Program-made: the position numbers and the translations under genes
Notes under the pieces: generated by a model
Told to the model about the DNA's origin: nothing
The model's input: only the letters and a program-made list of their open reading frames with translations
Database searches by the model: none
Source of the DNA: Rhizomys pruinosus
Lineage: Eukaryota; Chordata; Mammalia; Rodentia; Spalacidae
Assembly (NCBI GenBank): GCA_009823505.1
Contig: VZQC01012371.1
Location: 793,059 to 857,058 of the forward strand
Direction of reading: 5' to 3'
Length of the DNA: 64,000 nt
Shown here: in pieces, positions 43,346 to 55,479 of the stretch
Layout: every line of letters starts with the position of its first letter
How positions within the stretch are numbered: the stretch's first letter is position 1

Positions 43346-43545
43346 TTTAATATATGGATCAAGGTATTTAATTGTACCTATGCTCTGAAATCCCTGCAGA
43401 GGACAAAAGAGGGCAAGAGATCCCCTGGAAGTGGAGTTATGGACAGCTGTTAGCTGTCATATGGAAGCTCAGCATTGAACCTAAGTCCCGTGTAAAAGCA
43501 AACAGTACTATTAACCACTAAACCATCTCTATAGCCCCACAGGCA
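43346..43545 (-). mobile_element. B2 SINE, old copy
   Basis: Minus strand: GCAGAGGACAAAAGAGGGCAAGAGATCCCC, CTGGAAGTGGAGTTATGG, TTAGCTGTCATATGGAAGC and TTAACCACTAAACCATCTCTATAGCCCC. Substitutions are spread along its length, and there is one internal unit. Confidence 0.88.
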
Positions 43546-44090
43546 CTCTCTTAAAATCTGTCATTCTATTCCAGAAATCTTCAACTCTAAGGAAGAGCCA
43601 TTATTCTCTTGTGTATGTTTCTAACACCATTGTGTATTTTAATTATAATTTTTCTTCCTAACATCCTCCCACTCTCCATACTGGGTGTCTCTAGTTACAT
43701 TGAAAGGAGTTCACACTGTGCTGTTCTTTCCAGCTAAGCAGCATCCATATTTGTTCCATTCTCTAAGATAATTTTCTTCCTTATCTCCCGTTTTATGTAC
43801 CTTCATTAACTCTTTGGCATCTGCTTCTCTTAGTCTGCCTCATCAAAAATAACCCAACATCCCAGGAGCAGACAAGTTATATCCAAAATCTTTTCTTGAG
43901 GAACTTATATTCTCTGCCAAAGATTGTCAACAGATCTTTAGTCCAGTTGTTCTGAGCTTCTTAGCTAGGCCTTATTCTCACCAAATGAAGACCAGAACAA
44001 GCACTGACTGACATGATTTCTAATATTCTTCATCCTGAGGATGAGCTTGTCTGATGCCTGAGGGGAAAAAAACCTATTAAAAAAAATCAT
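43546..44090. other. Unassigned stretch
   Basis: No gene or repeat recognised. Confidence 0.45.
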
Positions 44091-44245
44091 AGCCAGGCGA
44101 GGTGGTGCATGCCTTTAATCCAAGCACTGGGGAGGCAGAGCCAGGCGTATCTCTGCGGTTTCATGGCCAGCCTGGTGTACAGAGTGAGCTCCAGGCCAGC
44201 TGGGATTAAAGGGAGACCCTGTCTCAAAAACACCAATAAAAAAAG
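44091..44245 (+). mobile_element. B1 SINE
   Basis: Plus strand: AGCCAGGCGAGGTGGTGCATGCC, TTTAATCCAAGCACTGGGGAGG, GGCCAGCCTGGTGTACAGAGTGAGC, a GGGATTAAAGG block and GAGACCCTGTCTCAAAAA. Confidence 0.95.
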
Positions 44246-44810
44246 AATTCATGATTTGTTCCAGCCAGGCCCTGAAGATAGGGCCACTGCCTTCCAATCT
44301 TTAAGGCGCAGCAGGGATCCAGTTTCATTCAGTGTCAGTTAGCAAACCCAAAAATTGTTTCAGGTACACTGAAGTTCACTTTCTATTTTATACTCCTGAC
44401 ACTTCTGTGAGTCTGCTCAAATCCCCACAATTCTTCCTCCTCTGGCTTTTATTAAAGTGCCTGATCATTTCATCACAAATTGTATTGGGGAGCTCAGCTC
44501 TTTCCTTGCTGTCAGTAGTTACTAAATAAAACCTGTCTCTACAACTTTTACTAATGTGTAGATATGTTATTTTTTAACATTTTCCTCACTTCATTGACAG
44601 TTAAATCTTTAGAGAGATTTTTTTTCAATTCTCACATTTTATCATAAAACAAACTAGAGTTTTTCTTAATCATATACATACATGTTAAACATATATTTGC
44701 TTCTTGCCTGCTCTATGTTGTGTAGTGGTTGATGGGACTTGAGTAGACAGAGTTGGAAATGTCAGGTTAAGTGTCAGGGACAATTTTCAGTATCCAGGGA
44801 TTTATTACTG
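44246..44810. other. Unassigned stretch
   Basis: No gene recognised. The part 44330-44545 ends with an AATAAAACCTGTCTC block and may be an old repeat end. Confidence 0.4.
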
Positions 44811-46190
44811 GTATTTTTTATTATTTCTTATTTGATTTTTGTGTATTTCATGTACAACATCTGAATCACCTTTATACACACTTTCCCATCATCACCGTTG
44901 CACAGAAACCCCTCCCCTACAAGGGATTTTGTACATTCTGTCATTTATGTTAAGGCCTATCAAGTCATTTTAGTACCCCCTGATGTCCTTTACTGCACGT
45001 CTTCCATTGAGGTCTAGTCAGACTATCTAGAGTCATTCTCTTAAAGATGATCAGCTCTTCCTCACCCAGCAGTAATCGGTTACCCAATAGTTCTTTGACT
45101 AAGATTAGAGCCTGCTGCTCATTTCTACACTTCTATGCTTTTTGTCTGGTTGTGTGTGTGTGTGCGTGTGTGTATGTGTGCGTGTGTGTATGTGTGTGTG
45201 TGTGTGTGTATCTTGTGTATTCTGTCACCATTGTTGTAAGTTCATTGTGCAAGGTCCCAGAAATCTGTAAGACTCTGTATCCATATGGTCATGGACCTCC
45301 TTCCATGGCTCTTACAATATTTTTGCTTCCTCTTCCCAATGGTACCTATGCCTGTGGTGGGCAAAATTTATATGGGAGTCCTGTCCAACACTCTGAAGAG
45401 TATTATTCTCTACTCTTTGGCCATTTGTGTCTCTTTGTTGCATATGGGAACTTCCTTAATAAAAGTTGAAAGATTCACTAGTATTCTCTCTACCTCTTGT
45501 TCCACTATATTCTGTGAGCCTTGAGTGTAGAGGTTCCATTGTAGATATGACACTTTGGTTGAATATTTCACAGACACTCAATCTGTGTGTGTGGCCAGTT
45601 GTGGAACTTTGTAAATGTCTCCATCTATTACAAAAGAAGCTTCTTTGATGCATGGTGACTGGCATACATTTCTGTAAATATAAGAATTCATATTTAGCAC
45701 ATACTAAGAAATTATATTTATCTATGGATGTGACAGCTTTGGGGTTTTCTTGAAGATCTATGACCTCTCCAGCCATGTGCATTTGGCTATGTTTATAGTA
45801 CCACACATGAGTTCTCTCCCAATGAGCAGGATTTAAGTCCAATTAGGTGCCTGCTGGTTACTGGCTAAGATGAAAGTGCCATTATTCCCCCAGTATAGTT
45901 TATTGTGCTGGTCATTGTGGTTAATAGGCCTTAAAGCTGTGGCTGGTCTATTGATTGGTATTCTCCCTTAGCCTATTGAATAGTGTTCTCCAAAACTATG
46001 AGATTAACATTCAGGGAGGTGGTTCCCAGGTCAGTTCCAGCTCCATTGGTCCAAGTCCCATGTTTGAAATATGACTTGCCTTTAGCAATAGCTTCTTACT
46101 TTCAAGCTCTTGGAGCTAATCAAGGGCTGTAGAAATAGCCTGGGTCATCTTGGGAGTCCGTTAAACTATCCTGGCCAGTAACACGATGGG
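44811..46190 (-). mobile_element. Lx-type L1 3' UTR
   Basis: A long minus-strand 3' UTR. It has TTGATTTTTGTGTATTTCATG at the tail, GTCTAGTCAGACTATCTAGAGTCATTC, GCAAGGTCCCAGAAATCTG, a TCTACTCTTTGGCCATTTG block, TTCTACAAAAGAAGCTTC-like sequence near 45625, CCTCTCCAGCCATGTGC and AGCAGGATTTAAGTCCAATTAGG. The same order appears at 47740-48960 and 55480-57660. The frames on either strand are fortuitous. Confidence 0.75.
45151..45210 (+). repeat. Imperfect (TG)n microsatellite
   Basis: TG repeats with interspersed CG and TA, inside the Lx-type 3' UTR. Confidence 0.92.
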
Positions 46191-46560
46191 AAATATCTCC
46201 TGCCAGGCACTGTTTCTTGTTATATATCCTTCAGCTGGACATTATTTATCTCTTTTCTCTCTCCCTGTATAAACTTCTGTCTTCCCTTCCTAGTTAAATT
46301 ACCCCATTTTTCCCATTTCATCCTTGATAATACCTGTATTCTAGGGCCAGTATTTTTATAAGACTGAAGGAGGTACCAAAAGGAGCAATGGTGCTCCAAG
46401 TAGGTGAACAGCCAGCAAAGTAGATAGATACACAGCTCTGGTGCTGGAAACACAAACATGCTCTTGGGGCAGGAGCTGAGTGAAGAGAGTGAAGAGCACC
46501 AGGTAATAAAAGCAGAGCTGCAGTAGGGGTAAGTTGCCCGAAAACCACTGTGAAGACTGG
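46191..46560. other. Unassigned stretch, possibly more 3' UTR
   Basis: Three overlapping frames on the minus strand are open, but none has a known domain. Confidence 0.35.
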
Positions 46561-46885
46561 ATTTTAACGTTGAGGGAATTGAGGTATGCCAGCATGTTGA
46601 CTGTTGACTTTTGTCATTTTCACCCCATTACCTTCTTTCATATCTGTCCTCTCTTGGTTTAGTCCCTTCTGCTCAACAAATCCAAATCTACTTTTGTATC
46701 TTTTTGTGTGTGTGTGTGCACATGAACCCCTAATGTTAAATAAGTTTACTATCATGAGCATGGATTGGGGTCACACAGTGCTGCATAAGAAACATCAGTG
46801 GCTACACAGCATTGAAAAAAATGACACTTTCTCTCCTAACCACCATTAGCCATCAATATCTATCAGTAGTTAGCTAGAAAGAGGT
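46561..46885 (-). mobile_element. Lx-type L1 3' UTR, further fragment
   Basis: CTAATGTTAAATAAGTTTACTATCATGAGCATGGATTGG, CAGTGGCTACACAGCATTGAAAAAAATG and TCTCTCCTAACCACCATTAGCC follow the order of rodent Lx 3' UTRs (compare 32586-33010). Confidence 0.6.
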
Positions 46886-47364
46886 GGATTTCAAAAGCCT
46901 TTTCCTTAAGACATTTAAGGGTTGCTATGAAAAATAAAAAGACAGAGACTAGATTCCACTGATAATCTTAGCAAAATCACTAAATCCCCCTTTGACCCTA
47001 AATATTATGGGCCTTTTACAGCCTCATGTTCCCCACATTTCTATAAGCTGTGATTACTATGGACAATGCATTCCTTTTGGTTCTGTTCTTATAGGCTATT
47101 TCATTTTGATTGAATACTTAATAGTCCTCCTACAATTTTGACTCTCCATTTTTAATATTAGTTCATTTCTATTTCCTTTCCATGTAGGAATCCCTAAGGA
47201 GTCCCATTCTACACATTATAACATGGCTTAAAGAGTGCTTCATTAAGTGAAAGCAAACATATTTTGCGGGCTTAAGTTGAACTGGCTCACTTGACTCAAA
47301 TTACAGTGTGTTTTGGGTATATTACTGAACCTGTAAATTTCTAATGGTGTGGAGGCTAAGTAAT
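46886..47364. other. Unassigned stretch
   Basis: No gene or repeat recognised. Confidence 0.45.
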
Positions 47365-47604
47365 ATGTTTTTTTTAATTTATTTTTCTATGTGTATGAAT
47401 GTACTGTCTGCATGTAGGTTTGTGCACCCGTGCCTTACAATGCTGTGGAGGTCAGAAGAGTGTCTCAGATTCCCCTGGAACTGGAGTTCTCCTGGAATTG
47501 GAGTTACAGACGGTTCATAGCTGCCATGTGGGTGCTGGGGATGGAACCCAGGTCTTCTGCAAGAGCAGTCGGTGCTCTTAACCGATAGGCTATCTCTCCA
47601 GCCC
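47365..47604 (-). mobile_element. B2 SINE with 17-bp internal duplication
   Basis: Minus strand: GTATGAATGTACTGTCTGCATG, GTGGAGGTCAGAAGAGTGTC, CTGGAACTGGAGTT followed by CTGGAATTGGAGTT, GCTGCCATGTGGGTGCTGG and CTTAACCGATAGGCTATCTCTCCAGCCC. The B box differs by one base (GGTTCCATCC). Confidence 0.94.
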
Positions 47605-47739
47605 TGTACTATGTTGTTTTGAAGCCTGCATTAAACGTGTTTAATAATGAGAGTTACATACCATATTCATTACTTCAACATCAGGTATACATATAGACCT
47701 CTCTCCTGCATATTTATAAAATAATTCTATATTTTATCC

Positions 47740-48960
47740 TTTTTCTTTAAGAATTCCATATATGTATACAATGAATATAGTAGTTTCTACCCTCTTTCCC
47801 TCAAATTCTTCTCATGTCCCTTCCAACCTGTCCCTCTTCCACACAACCTCATGTCTTTTTAAAATATAACTTACTAAGTTAATTAGTGGTAATTAGTACA
47901 GCCCATATGTGCCTGGGTAGACAGACATCATCTAGAGTATGGGAAACCTAACAGCGGGAAAACCCTCAAAACAAAATCAGTCTTCTTCCCCCCAGATCTA
48001 TCAAATGCTGTCCATTAAGGGTTGAGACCTGGAGAATATCTCCTCCATCTATGCAGGTAATTTGGCCTAATTGATCTTGTAAAGGTCTTATGCAGGTATT
48101 CAAGCTGTTGTGAGTCCATAAGTGCAAAAGTCCTGTCCTGTCCTGAAGACAGTATTTCACTGAACTCATCCCCATCTGTTTGCCTGTAGATTGTTCTGCC
48201 TCCTCCTTTGCAACATTCCTTTACCTTGATTTGGGGGCAAGGGTGAGGTGCTTTGGTAAATATGTCCTCTTAATGGCTAAACACCTAGTCTATTATTCTC
48301 AGAACTGTTATTCTCAATATCTATGCACTGATTGTTGTTCACTGCAGAAAGAAGCTTCTCTGACCAATGTATAAACAGTTCAAGTCTATGATGTAAATAG
48401 AAATATTTAGAGAGAAATTTGATAACATGACTTTTAGGGAAAATAACAACAGCAGATTCTACCCTAGCCTATGATCTTCCTTACCATAGGCTTTTGACCA
48501 GGACTACTGTACCAGGAATGAAAGTCCCTGCTGTTGAGCAGTCACCAGATTCAACCATAACAGTTGTACCACTATTTTGCAGGCAGCCACCTCTTGTCTG
48601 ATGAGTTGATGTTATGGCATTAGGGGTTCATCACTGAGTTAGAACATTATATCTTTTCTCCTCAACAGCCTATATAGTATTGTCAAGCACTATGGACGCT
48701 ATCCATCAGAGAGTAAGCTTCCCTTAAGTTTGAGATTGATTTTTCTGTGTCCTAAAGGTAAACTGTGTGGTATTTTCAGCAACAGGGTCTTCCCATGTAG
48801 TTATGGTTGGTAACCAAGAGCAATGACAATAGCTTATACTGCTTTGGAAACCTCTGGTGTCTCTTTGGCCAGTAACTCATAAGGCGGTATCTCATGCATT
48901 GCACTGTAATTTTCATTTAATAGCCCATGTCTTCCAGGAACAGAGTTTTTCACCTATACA
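47740..48960 (-). mobile_element. Lx-type L1 3' UTR
   Basis: Order as at 44811: a CTTTCCCTCAAATTCTTCTC tail, GCCCATATGTGCCTGGGTAG, GGTAATTTGGCCTAATTGATC, TTCACTGCAGAAAGAAGCTTCTC, CCTGCTGTTGAGCAGTCACC, GTATTTTCAGCAACAGGGTC and GGTAACCAAGAGCAATG. No coding sequence remains. Confidence 0.72.
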
Positions 48961-50787
48961 TGTCCAATAAATTATACTTTGATGAGATTGTATGCATTCA
49001 CTGTGGTTTAGTTGTTGTAAAGTAACATTTTATAATTAGTTTACTAACTAGTTGGCTTTTTCATGCAACCTTAGTTTTAGTAGTCCAACCTCTAACCTCT
49101 TCCACATTTCCTCATCCCCATTCCAATTTCTTCCTTTAACCCCAAGAATATACTTCATTTGCTTTCATATCAAGAGCATTATACCCTCCCTACAAATATA
49201 TGCTTAAATAGATTGTGAGACAGTAGCATTCAATAAAACTTTTCATGCAACTCTTCCTCTGAGTTAGCCTTCCTCACTACACTTTACTGGGGATGGAAAG
49301 GATTAAGCATGGATTAGCATATGTGAAAATGGCCAACACAGTTATTTTGTAAGACTTTTTCCTTAGCTTATGGAAAGTAAAGCTATTCTTTGTCACTCTT
49401 TCCTTCAATCAGCATTTAATCCTATTTTTCTGAAATATTGAAATACTAACATTCCCTAGGTTCTCCAAGACAGAAACTTAGGCATGATTATTGATCTTCT
49501 ATCACAAGATGGAAATTATCAGTTTTCAATTGGCATCAGTTCCAGTCCATTAAAAACTTTGGGATTCATCCACATTTTTCCATCCGTATAATCATTGTTT
49601 TGATAAGACAGCTTACACTCTGTCCCTTGAATTACTGTAAATATTTCCTACGTTTCTCGCTGTATTTAGAATTACTGCCTCTAATTCTTTTGACATTTCT
49701 AAGTCATTTCTAAAATACAAATGTCATATAGTTGTTTCTCTGCTTAGATTTTAATCAACAACTGGAATTATTCCACACAGAATAAAATAGTGAGGCAGGC
49801 AACTTTAAGTGATAGCTTAGCAAGTAGTAACTTCAATTGGTTTGGGCTATGCACACATCTCTTTTCTAATAACACACTTGGCAGGCTGAGATCTTTAACT
49901 ACACTTATTATGCACTCATACAATGTACCTAGTAACCTGTTAGCAACTTAGCAACACCACCTGCTGCAAACTGCATGCACATCCCTCCCTGAACAATGGA
50001 ATAAGTTTTTCCTCCTCATGACAACCTGATGACTTAGATTCTATTCAGCCATACTCCAGCTCCTTTCTGTATGAAGGTAGGGGATGCTGAGCCAGTCTAG
50101 ATTGTCTTTGAAAACATATGCAATAGACCAACTGTATTCTAAAAGTAGAATTTGGAAGAGAGTTTCTCTTATTTACCATATTATATCTTTGTGAAATTGG
50201 ACATCAATATGATTATAATCATGTGCATTATGGGAAGGGGCATGCGTGGTAAAGATTGTATAACTTAAACTGTCAATCAAAATAAAAACCACCCAAACTA
50301 TACCTCTTAGCAACCAAATGCCTTCTCTTGAACCCCATAAAAGGAAGCCCCTAACAATAATGAGGTCCTGAGTACCTTAACTGATTTGCTTACTGCCACT
50401 CCAGATAGTATATTCCTTTCTTATCTGTAGTCTATAGTATTGCTTTTAAGTTTGAATACTTCCCCTGTTACTTTGCAACTGTGTGAGCACTTATTTCAGT
50501 TCTTAAAGTATGAGGGCAAGAACCTGGGAACATTCAACCCTGATTCTGATTGCTGGTAACAGTAGCATTATGCAGCATAACAGCAAATCCACTTCTCGAT
50601 TTGCCCATACCCTTTCCAATATTGACTTTATATACTATCTAAAGCCACAGTTTTGTTGAAGTGCACTTTAAACTATTAATCAAGCTTTCCTTTTTACCTC
50701 AAGCATTTGAGATTTCAAATTTTTCATCTGAAGTTTGGTTTTGGCACCCTGTATGAGTTCTGATGTCACTCTGTGCTTGTATCCCAT
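48961..50787. other. Unassigned stretch
   Basis: No gene is recognised. The part 50222-50295 (GGGAAGGGGCATGCGTGGTAAAG, then an A-rich end) resembles the possible L1 3' end at 12860-12955. Confidence 0.4.
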
Positions 50788-50965
50788 TTTTTTTTTTTTT
50801 TTTTTTTGTCTTTTCAAGACAGGTCTCCCCCTGTAGCCCCAGCTGACCTGGAGCTCACTCTGTAGACCAGGCTGGCCTTGACTCAACAAAGATCCGCTGC
50901 TCTGTCTCCTGAGTGCTAGGATTAAAGGCATGCACCACCATGGCCCCGGCTTTTTTTTTTTTTTT
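50788..50965 (-). mobile_element. B1 SINE
   Basis: Minus strand, flanked by T runs: TTTTCAAGACAGGTCTCC, TGTAGCCCCAGCTGACC, CTCACTCTGTAGACCAGGCTGGCC, GAGTGCTAGGATTAAAGGC and GCACCACCATGGCC. Confidence 0.93.
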
Positions 50966-51059
50966 TGTATCATGTTCTTATCACATTTATTTAAAGTCAT
51001 AGAAATTATTACTTCTCTATACTTTTTAAACTTCATGCAGGTTATTCCACTGTGATAGA

Positions 51060-51530
51060 TGATTATGAATTTCAACTTGCTTGGATATGGAATCCTGCAA
51101 GAGACATACCTCTGGGCCTATCTGTGAGGTATTTCAAGGAAGGATTAAATGAGGGGTGAAGGTTCTTTTCCAGAGTAAACAACACTTTCCAGAGGCAGGC
51201 AGAATGTAAAGCGGCCAAGGAAATACTGCTACTGCTGGGCTGCTTCTCCTTCTTGATGGTGATTGTGCCTATGTCTGTTGCTGCTGGTACAGATTTTCAT
51301 TGACATTACAACCTAACTTTTTCAGCTTTCCCAGATCCCCATGAATCTTTTAGCATCAGATTGGGAATACTGAAGCATAGGTACTGTGTTCTCAACCTCT
51401 CTCCTGTACAGAGGATTATTGTTGGACTACCCAGCCTCTATCGTGTAAGCTGCTACAATAAATCTATATTTATAATATGAACACCTTTTAGCATTTCTGT
51501 TCTTATATATAACCCCAATTAGAACCTATG
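51060..51530 (+). mobile_element. Degenerate LTR-like repeat
   Basis: A G+C-richer stretch: GAGGCAGGCAGAATGTAAAG, GCTGGGCTGCTTCTCC, CCTGTACAGAGGATTATTG, GGACTACCCAGCCTCTATCGTGTAAG and AATAAATCTATATTTA. This is the order of a widespread rodent LTR-like repeat whose name I cannot give with confidence. Confidence 0.4.
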
Positions 51531-51539
51531 TCTAAGTAT

Positions 51540-51650
51540 TATTTTCTTTTTTGGTGACAGTGTTTCATTATGTGTCGGGGGTTAGCCCAGAACTTGCTAT
51601 GTAGCCAAAGCTACACTTATGACACTCATCTCTTAGCTTCCATATTTTGC
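51540..51650 (-). mobile_element. B1-like fragment
   Basis: GACAGTGTTTCATTATGTG, AGCCCAGAACTTGCTATGTAGCC and CTCATCTCTTAGCTTCC read as a diverged minus-strand B1. Confidence 0.5.
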
Positions 51651-52588
51651 TTAGATTTAAATATCAATACCTCAAAATTCATTGAGCAAAACAAAACCTT
51701 AATCCACACATAATTTTTGCAGTTTCTATTCATTGTGCCAACACACTAATGATACACATATTTAATTAGTAGTGAAGTTATTTCTGAATTCCATATGAGC
51801 TAAACTTATTTTGTTTCTTCATGGCACTGTCATTAAAGTGAAAATTCGTGTCACATTTTTGTATCCTTTGGGGTCAAAAGTATTGCATGATTAAACAGAT
51901 TTTTATTTCAATTTAAGAAGAATATTCTATTAATTATAACTGTAGACCTTATCAGCAAGGAACACCCCGTTCTTTGGAGTCTATTAAGGTTGAGATGACC
52001 AAATTACAAGAAAAAGGTCAACAATGGCACATTTTCAGCTTCTCAGAATGATTTTTCTCTCCGTGTTTCTTTTCATCATTTGTATGTGTATTGTTCATTT
52101 GTTCTTTCATCTCCATTTCCATATTTCTGGGCTTGTAATGGAAAATGTAGGGAACTTATTGGGTGTAGTGTAGCTCTTTTCCAGGAACCATTTCACACAA
52201 ATGTAGCCATACGCTTTTTTGAAGGCTGAATTACGTGGTCCGAATGATCATGTAATACAAATGACCGATTCTTTGAAAATTTCATACAATATATTTGATC
52301 ATATTCAGCCCCTAAATTACTTATAAAAATCCATACAATAGGATTCTTTAAATTAAAAGTCCCCTTTACTGTAATATTTGTTATATATCTTATATGTTCA
52401 TTTAAAATATATTGATAGAATATAGATTTACTTTGGGTGTTCATATGGGAGGGAAGAACAAATGCATATATTGAACAAGTCTGAGAAGTGGATAGCTATG
52501 TGATGATGGTTAGGAATGGGGATGTCTTCCTAATTTAACTTTTCAAACATTTAAATGCCTATTGCATAAAATATTTTGTTTTTCTACT
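51651..52588. other. Unassigned AT-rich stretch
   Basis: No gene or repeat recognised. Confidence 0.45.
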
Positions 52589-52599
52589 ATCTCTCTATC

Positions 52600-52646
<47 letters not shown>

Positions 52647-52686
52647 ATCTCTTATCTTTCTATCATCATCTATCTGTCTAATCATA
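52589..52686 (+). repeat. (ATCT)n microsatellite
   Basis: A pure run of about 13 ATCT units from about 52600, with interrupted ATCT/ATC words on both sides. Confidence 0.95.
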
Positions 52687-52939
52687 CAGTTACCCTAGAT
52701 TTTTCTTCTCTCTCACCAAAGGTATGAAAAGCACCATTCTTTCACTAGAGTCTCTTTTCACTTTCCATGTACCTTACTTTCACTACTCACTGTATTACAA
52801 CTGGACTGTTCACCAACTTATTTTTCATCATCTGACTGTTTCAAGAATTATTCACAATCCATATCATTCTTTATGATTTGCCATTGCATCTTATTGAGCC
52901 TAAAAATAATATTCTCTTAAATAAGTCCTTAAAATGATC
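52687..52939. other. Unassigned stretch
   Basis: No gene or repeat recognised between the microsatellite and a B2. Confidence 0.4.
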
Positions 52940-53158
52940 TTGAGCCAGGAAAGATGACTCAGTGGATAAGAGCACTGTCTGCTCTTGCAGAAGATGGATT
53001 CATTTCCAGCACCTACATGGTAGATAACAACCATTTGTAACTACAGTTCCAGAGGAATCTAGCACCCTCTTCTAATCTCTGTGGGCATTGCATGACATGG
53101 GTGCATTCATGCAGATGCAGGCAATACACTCATACACATAAAAATAAATAAAATATTA
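52940..53158 (+). mobile_element. B2 SINE, old copy
   Basis: Plus strand: GAGCCAGGAAAGATGACTCAGTGG, CTCTTGCAGAAGATGGATTCATTTCC (B box lost), CTACATGGTAGATAACAACC, one CAGTTCCAGAGGAATC unit, GCAGATGCAGGCAATACACTC and an AAAATAAATAAAAT tail. Confidence 0.9.
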
Positions 53159-53638
53159 AAAGATGGTCTTAATCTGACTTTAATTTACAGTCTTCTGCCC
53201 CTGTTACTATCACCTCCAAACACAGTGTAAGGCTCAAAACATTCTAAACCTTTAAGTTCCAAATACTTTTAATCACCTAGAAAAGTAGCCCCAAACTTTT
53301 TTTGTGTGTGTCAATTTCCCGAACTTTATAAATCATTTATAGTCATTCTAAGTTTTATATTCCTGACTTCAAAGAGGACTTAGTTGCTAAAAGATCTATA
53401 TTCCACAGCAATTTATCTACTCCTGACCATAAATGAAAATTGCGGAATCGGGAGTTAAAGCACCTTGGTTTCCCTTAGCGCTCTAGTAGTTTACAAATGT
53501 GGTAGCTTGTTAACTTCCACATATTTCTATTTCATCATGTATGCATTGTAGATCATACAAATAGCACCTAATATAACAGTTTTGAAGAATAAATAAAATA
53601 ACACCATAGAGGATTGAAGTTTTATTTATGGCTTTAAA
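53159..53638. other. Unassigned stretch
   Basis: No gene or repeat recognised. Confidence 0.45.
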
Positions 53639-53876
53639 ATTTTTTATTTATTTATTTTTTATGTGTATTAATGTACTGTCTGCATGTAGGTTTGTGCACC
53701 CATGTCATGCAATGCCACGGAGGTCAGAAGAGCTTGTCAGATTCCGCTGGAACTGGGTTCTCCTGAAATTGGAGTTACAGACTGTTCTCAGCCACCATGT
53801 GGGTGCTGGGGATCGAACCCGGGTCCTCTTGCAAGAGCAATCGGCGCTCTTAACCGCTAGGCGGTCTCTCCAGCCC
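53639..53876 (-). mobile_element. B2 SINE with 17-bp internal duplication
   Basis: Minus strand: AATGTACTGTCTGCATG, GCCACGGAGGTCAGAAGAGC, CTGGAACTGGGTT then CTGAAATTGGAGTT, GCCACCATGTGGGTGCTGG, an intact GATCGAACCCGGG and CTTAACCGCTAGGCGGTCTCTCCAGCCC. Confidence 0.94.
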
Positions 53877-54504
53877 TGAAGTTATTCCTAAAAGAAGGTA
53901 GTGGTTCTGTCCTTGCTTTGGTTTGTCAACTTTGATTTGTATTTTTCTTCTTGAAGTTTATCAATAGAGAATTCAGAAACAGCATATTTATCTTATAATC
54001 TCCATTGTGAATAAAGACTTTCTTATACAATGTCATTTGTGTATTTACTGCAATTATAGCAACATAGGAAATACTATAGCTAAAAGAGTAGAAAGGGTTA
54101 TTAGACACTGGATGAAAGCCAATGGGCCATAGTAACATTCATGAAGAGGTAGATTTGATGTAACACTTAAACCAAGCAGCCATAGCCAGGAAATCAGAAG
54201 GAGAAGACAATGATTATTGACAGAGGCCAACAAGATGCAGTTCAAATGTTACTGCACTTAAAGTATGTTGAACAACTAGTATAGTGTTTCGTCACACTGA
54301 AACATTTTAGCAGCATATGGACAACTCCATAAAAGTATTTGTGAATTAAAATTAATTTGACAATTGATTTGAATAAGAAGTACCTGGGAAGAGTAATCTT
54401 AAGAACATTAGAAGTTTTGAGTCTACAACAGTTGATGAACTGTTGCATTTACAGCACTTTTAGTTAGACCAGGACTTTATACTGACTTTTTCCTTTCTTT
54501 TTTA
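53877..54504. other. Unassigned AT-rich stretch
   Basis: No gene or repeat recognised; the short minus-strand frames have no domain. Confidence 0.45.
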
Positions 54505-54955
54505 GTAAAGATAACACCTTATGTTATGCATCAACTTGCTATGTAATATAGGAATGTAAAGTAATATTTTTTCTTTACCTGTATGCAACTCTACTGTCAA
54601 AATGTGAATCCCGAACATATTTTGGAATTGATCTATAGTTTATTTTCAGAAGTCATAAGTTTGGTATATGTGTGCCATGTATATATATGAATATTTTGGA
54701 ATGATACAAATTGGAAGGAACAACAACAACAACAATAACCAAAAAGACTGGGACAAAGAACTGGCTCAAACAGTAAACTTCTGGCCCAAATAGTAAACTT
54801 CTGCACCCAAAAATTCAAAAAAAGACTGATAAAAAGATGAAAGACATGTATGGCAGAAGGCATGAGTTGTGGTGAGGTGGGGGGGCACAATGGGTCTAAA
54901 TTTGATTAAGAAATCTTATGTGAAATGCACAAAAACTCAATAAAAAATCATCTAT
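54505..54955 (+). mobile_element. L1 3' UTR and terminus
   Basis: CATCAACTTGCTATGTAATATAGG (also, inverted, at 62265-62325), TGTGAATCCCGAACATATTTTGG, TTATTTTCAGAAGTC, AACAACAACAACAATAACC, GTATGGCAGAAGGCATGAG, a GGTGGGGGGGC run and GCACAAAAACTCAATAAAAAATC at the end. No ORF2 precedes it. Confidence 0.82.
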
Positions 54956-55479
54956 ATTATTCTATGCATAGATGTCAGCAAGTCAGCAAAAAAACTTAAA
55001 TATTTGTGCTAAAATTGCAGACTGTGTTAGTATATTGACTACTTTAGTTGCACAAAGTTTAGTTGTATCTGCACCAAAAAATATTACTGATCCAGTATAG
55101 TATATCAATATACATACAATATAAAAACCCCAAAAAAAGTAAAGCTTGCGGTTTTTCAAATATGTTGATGTCAGCATGAGCACATTAGTAGTTAGAAATA
55201 TCTGGCTCTCAGAAAAGGATGTGGGGATCAAACGAATAGAGGAGTTAGCTGATTGATGGGACTAGTGAAGAAATCAGAAAGGAGAAAAGTGGGGAGGAGT
55301 CATAAAACAGAGAGTTACTAAACTCAAACTCTGAAAGAAAGAAGTCAGTCAAGGGTTCAGAAAAACAAGGAAAACAAAAACAAGAAAAGGAGAATAATGC
55401 ACATAGAAAGCTGAGACAGACAACGTATGCAGTATGCCATGAAAAATATTACGTATTTTAAGTTTTAAACTACTTTTTT
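54956..55479. other. Unassigned stretch
   Basis: No gene or repeat recognised. Confidence 0.45.

Noticed and set aside
44811..46190. Long plus- and minus-strand frames (140 and 128 codons)
   Set aside because: They fall within Lx-type L1 3' UTR and a TG run, with no domain on either strand.
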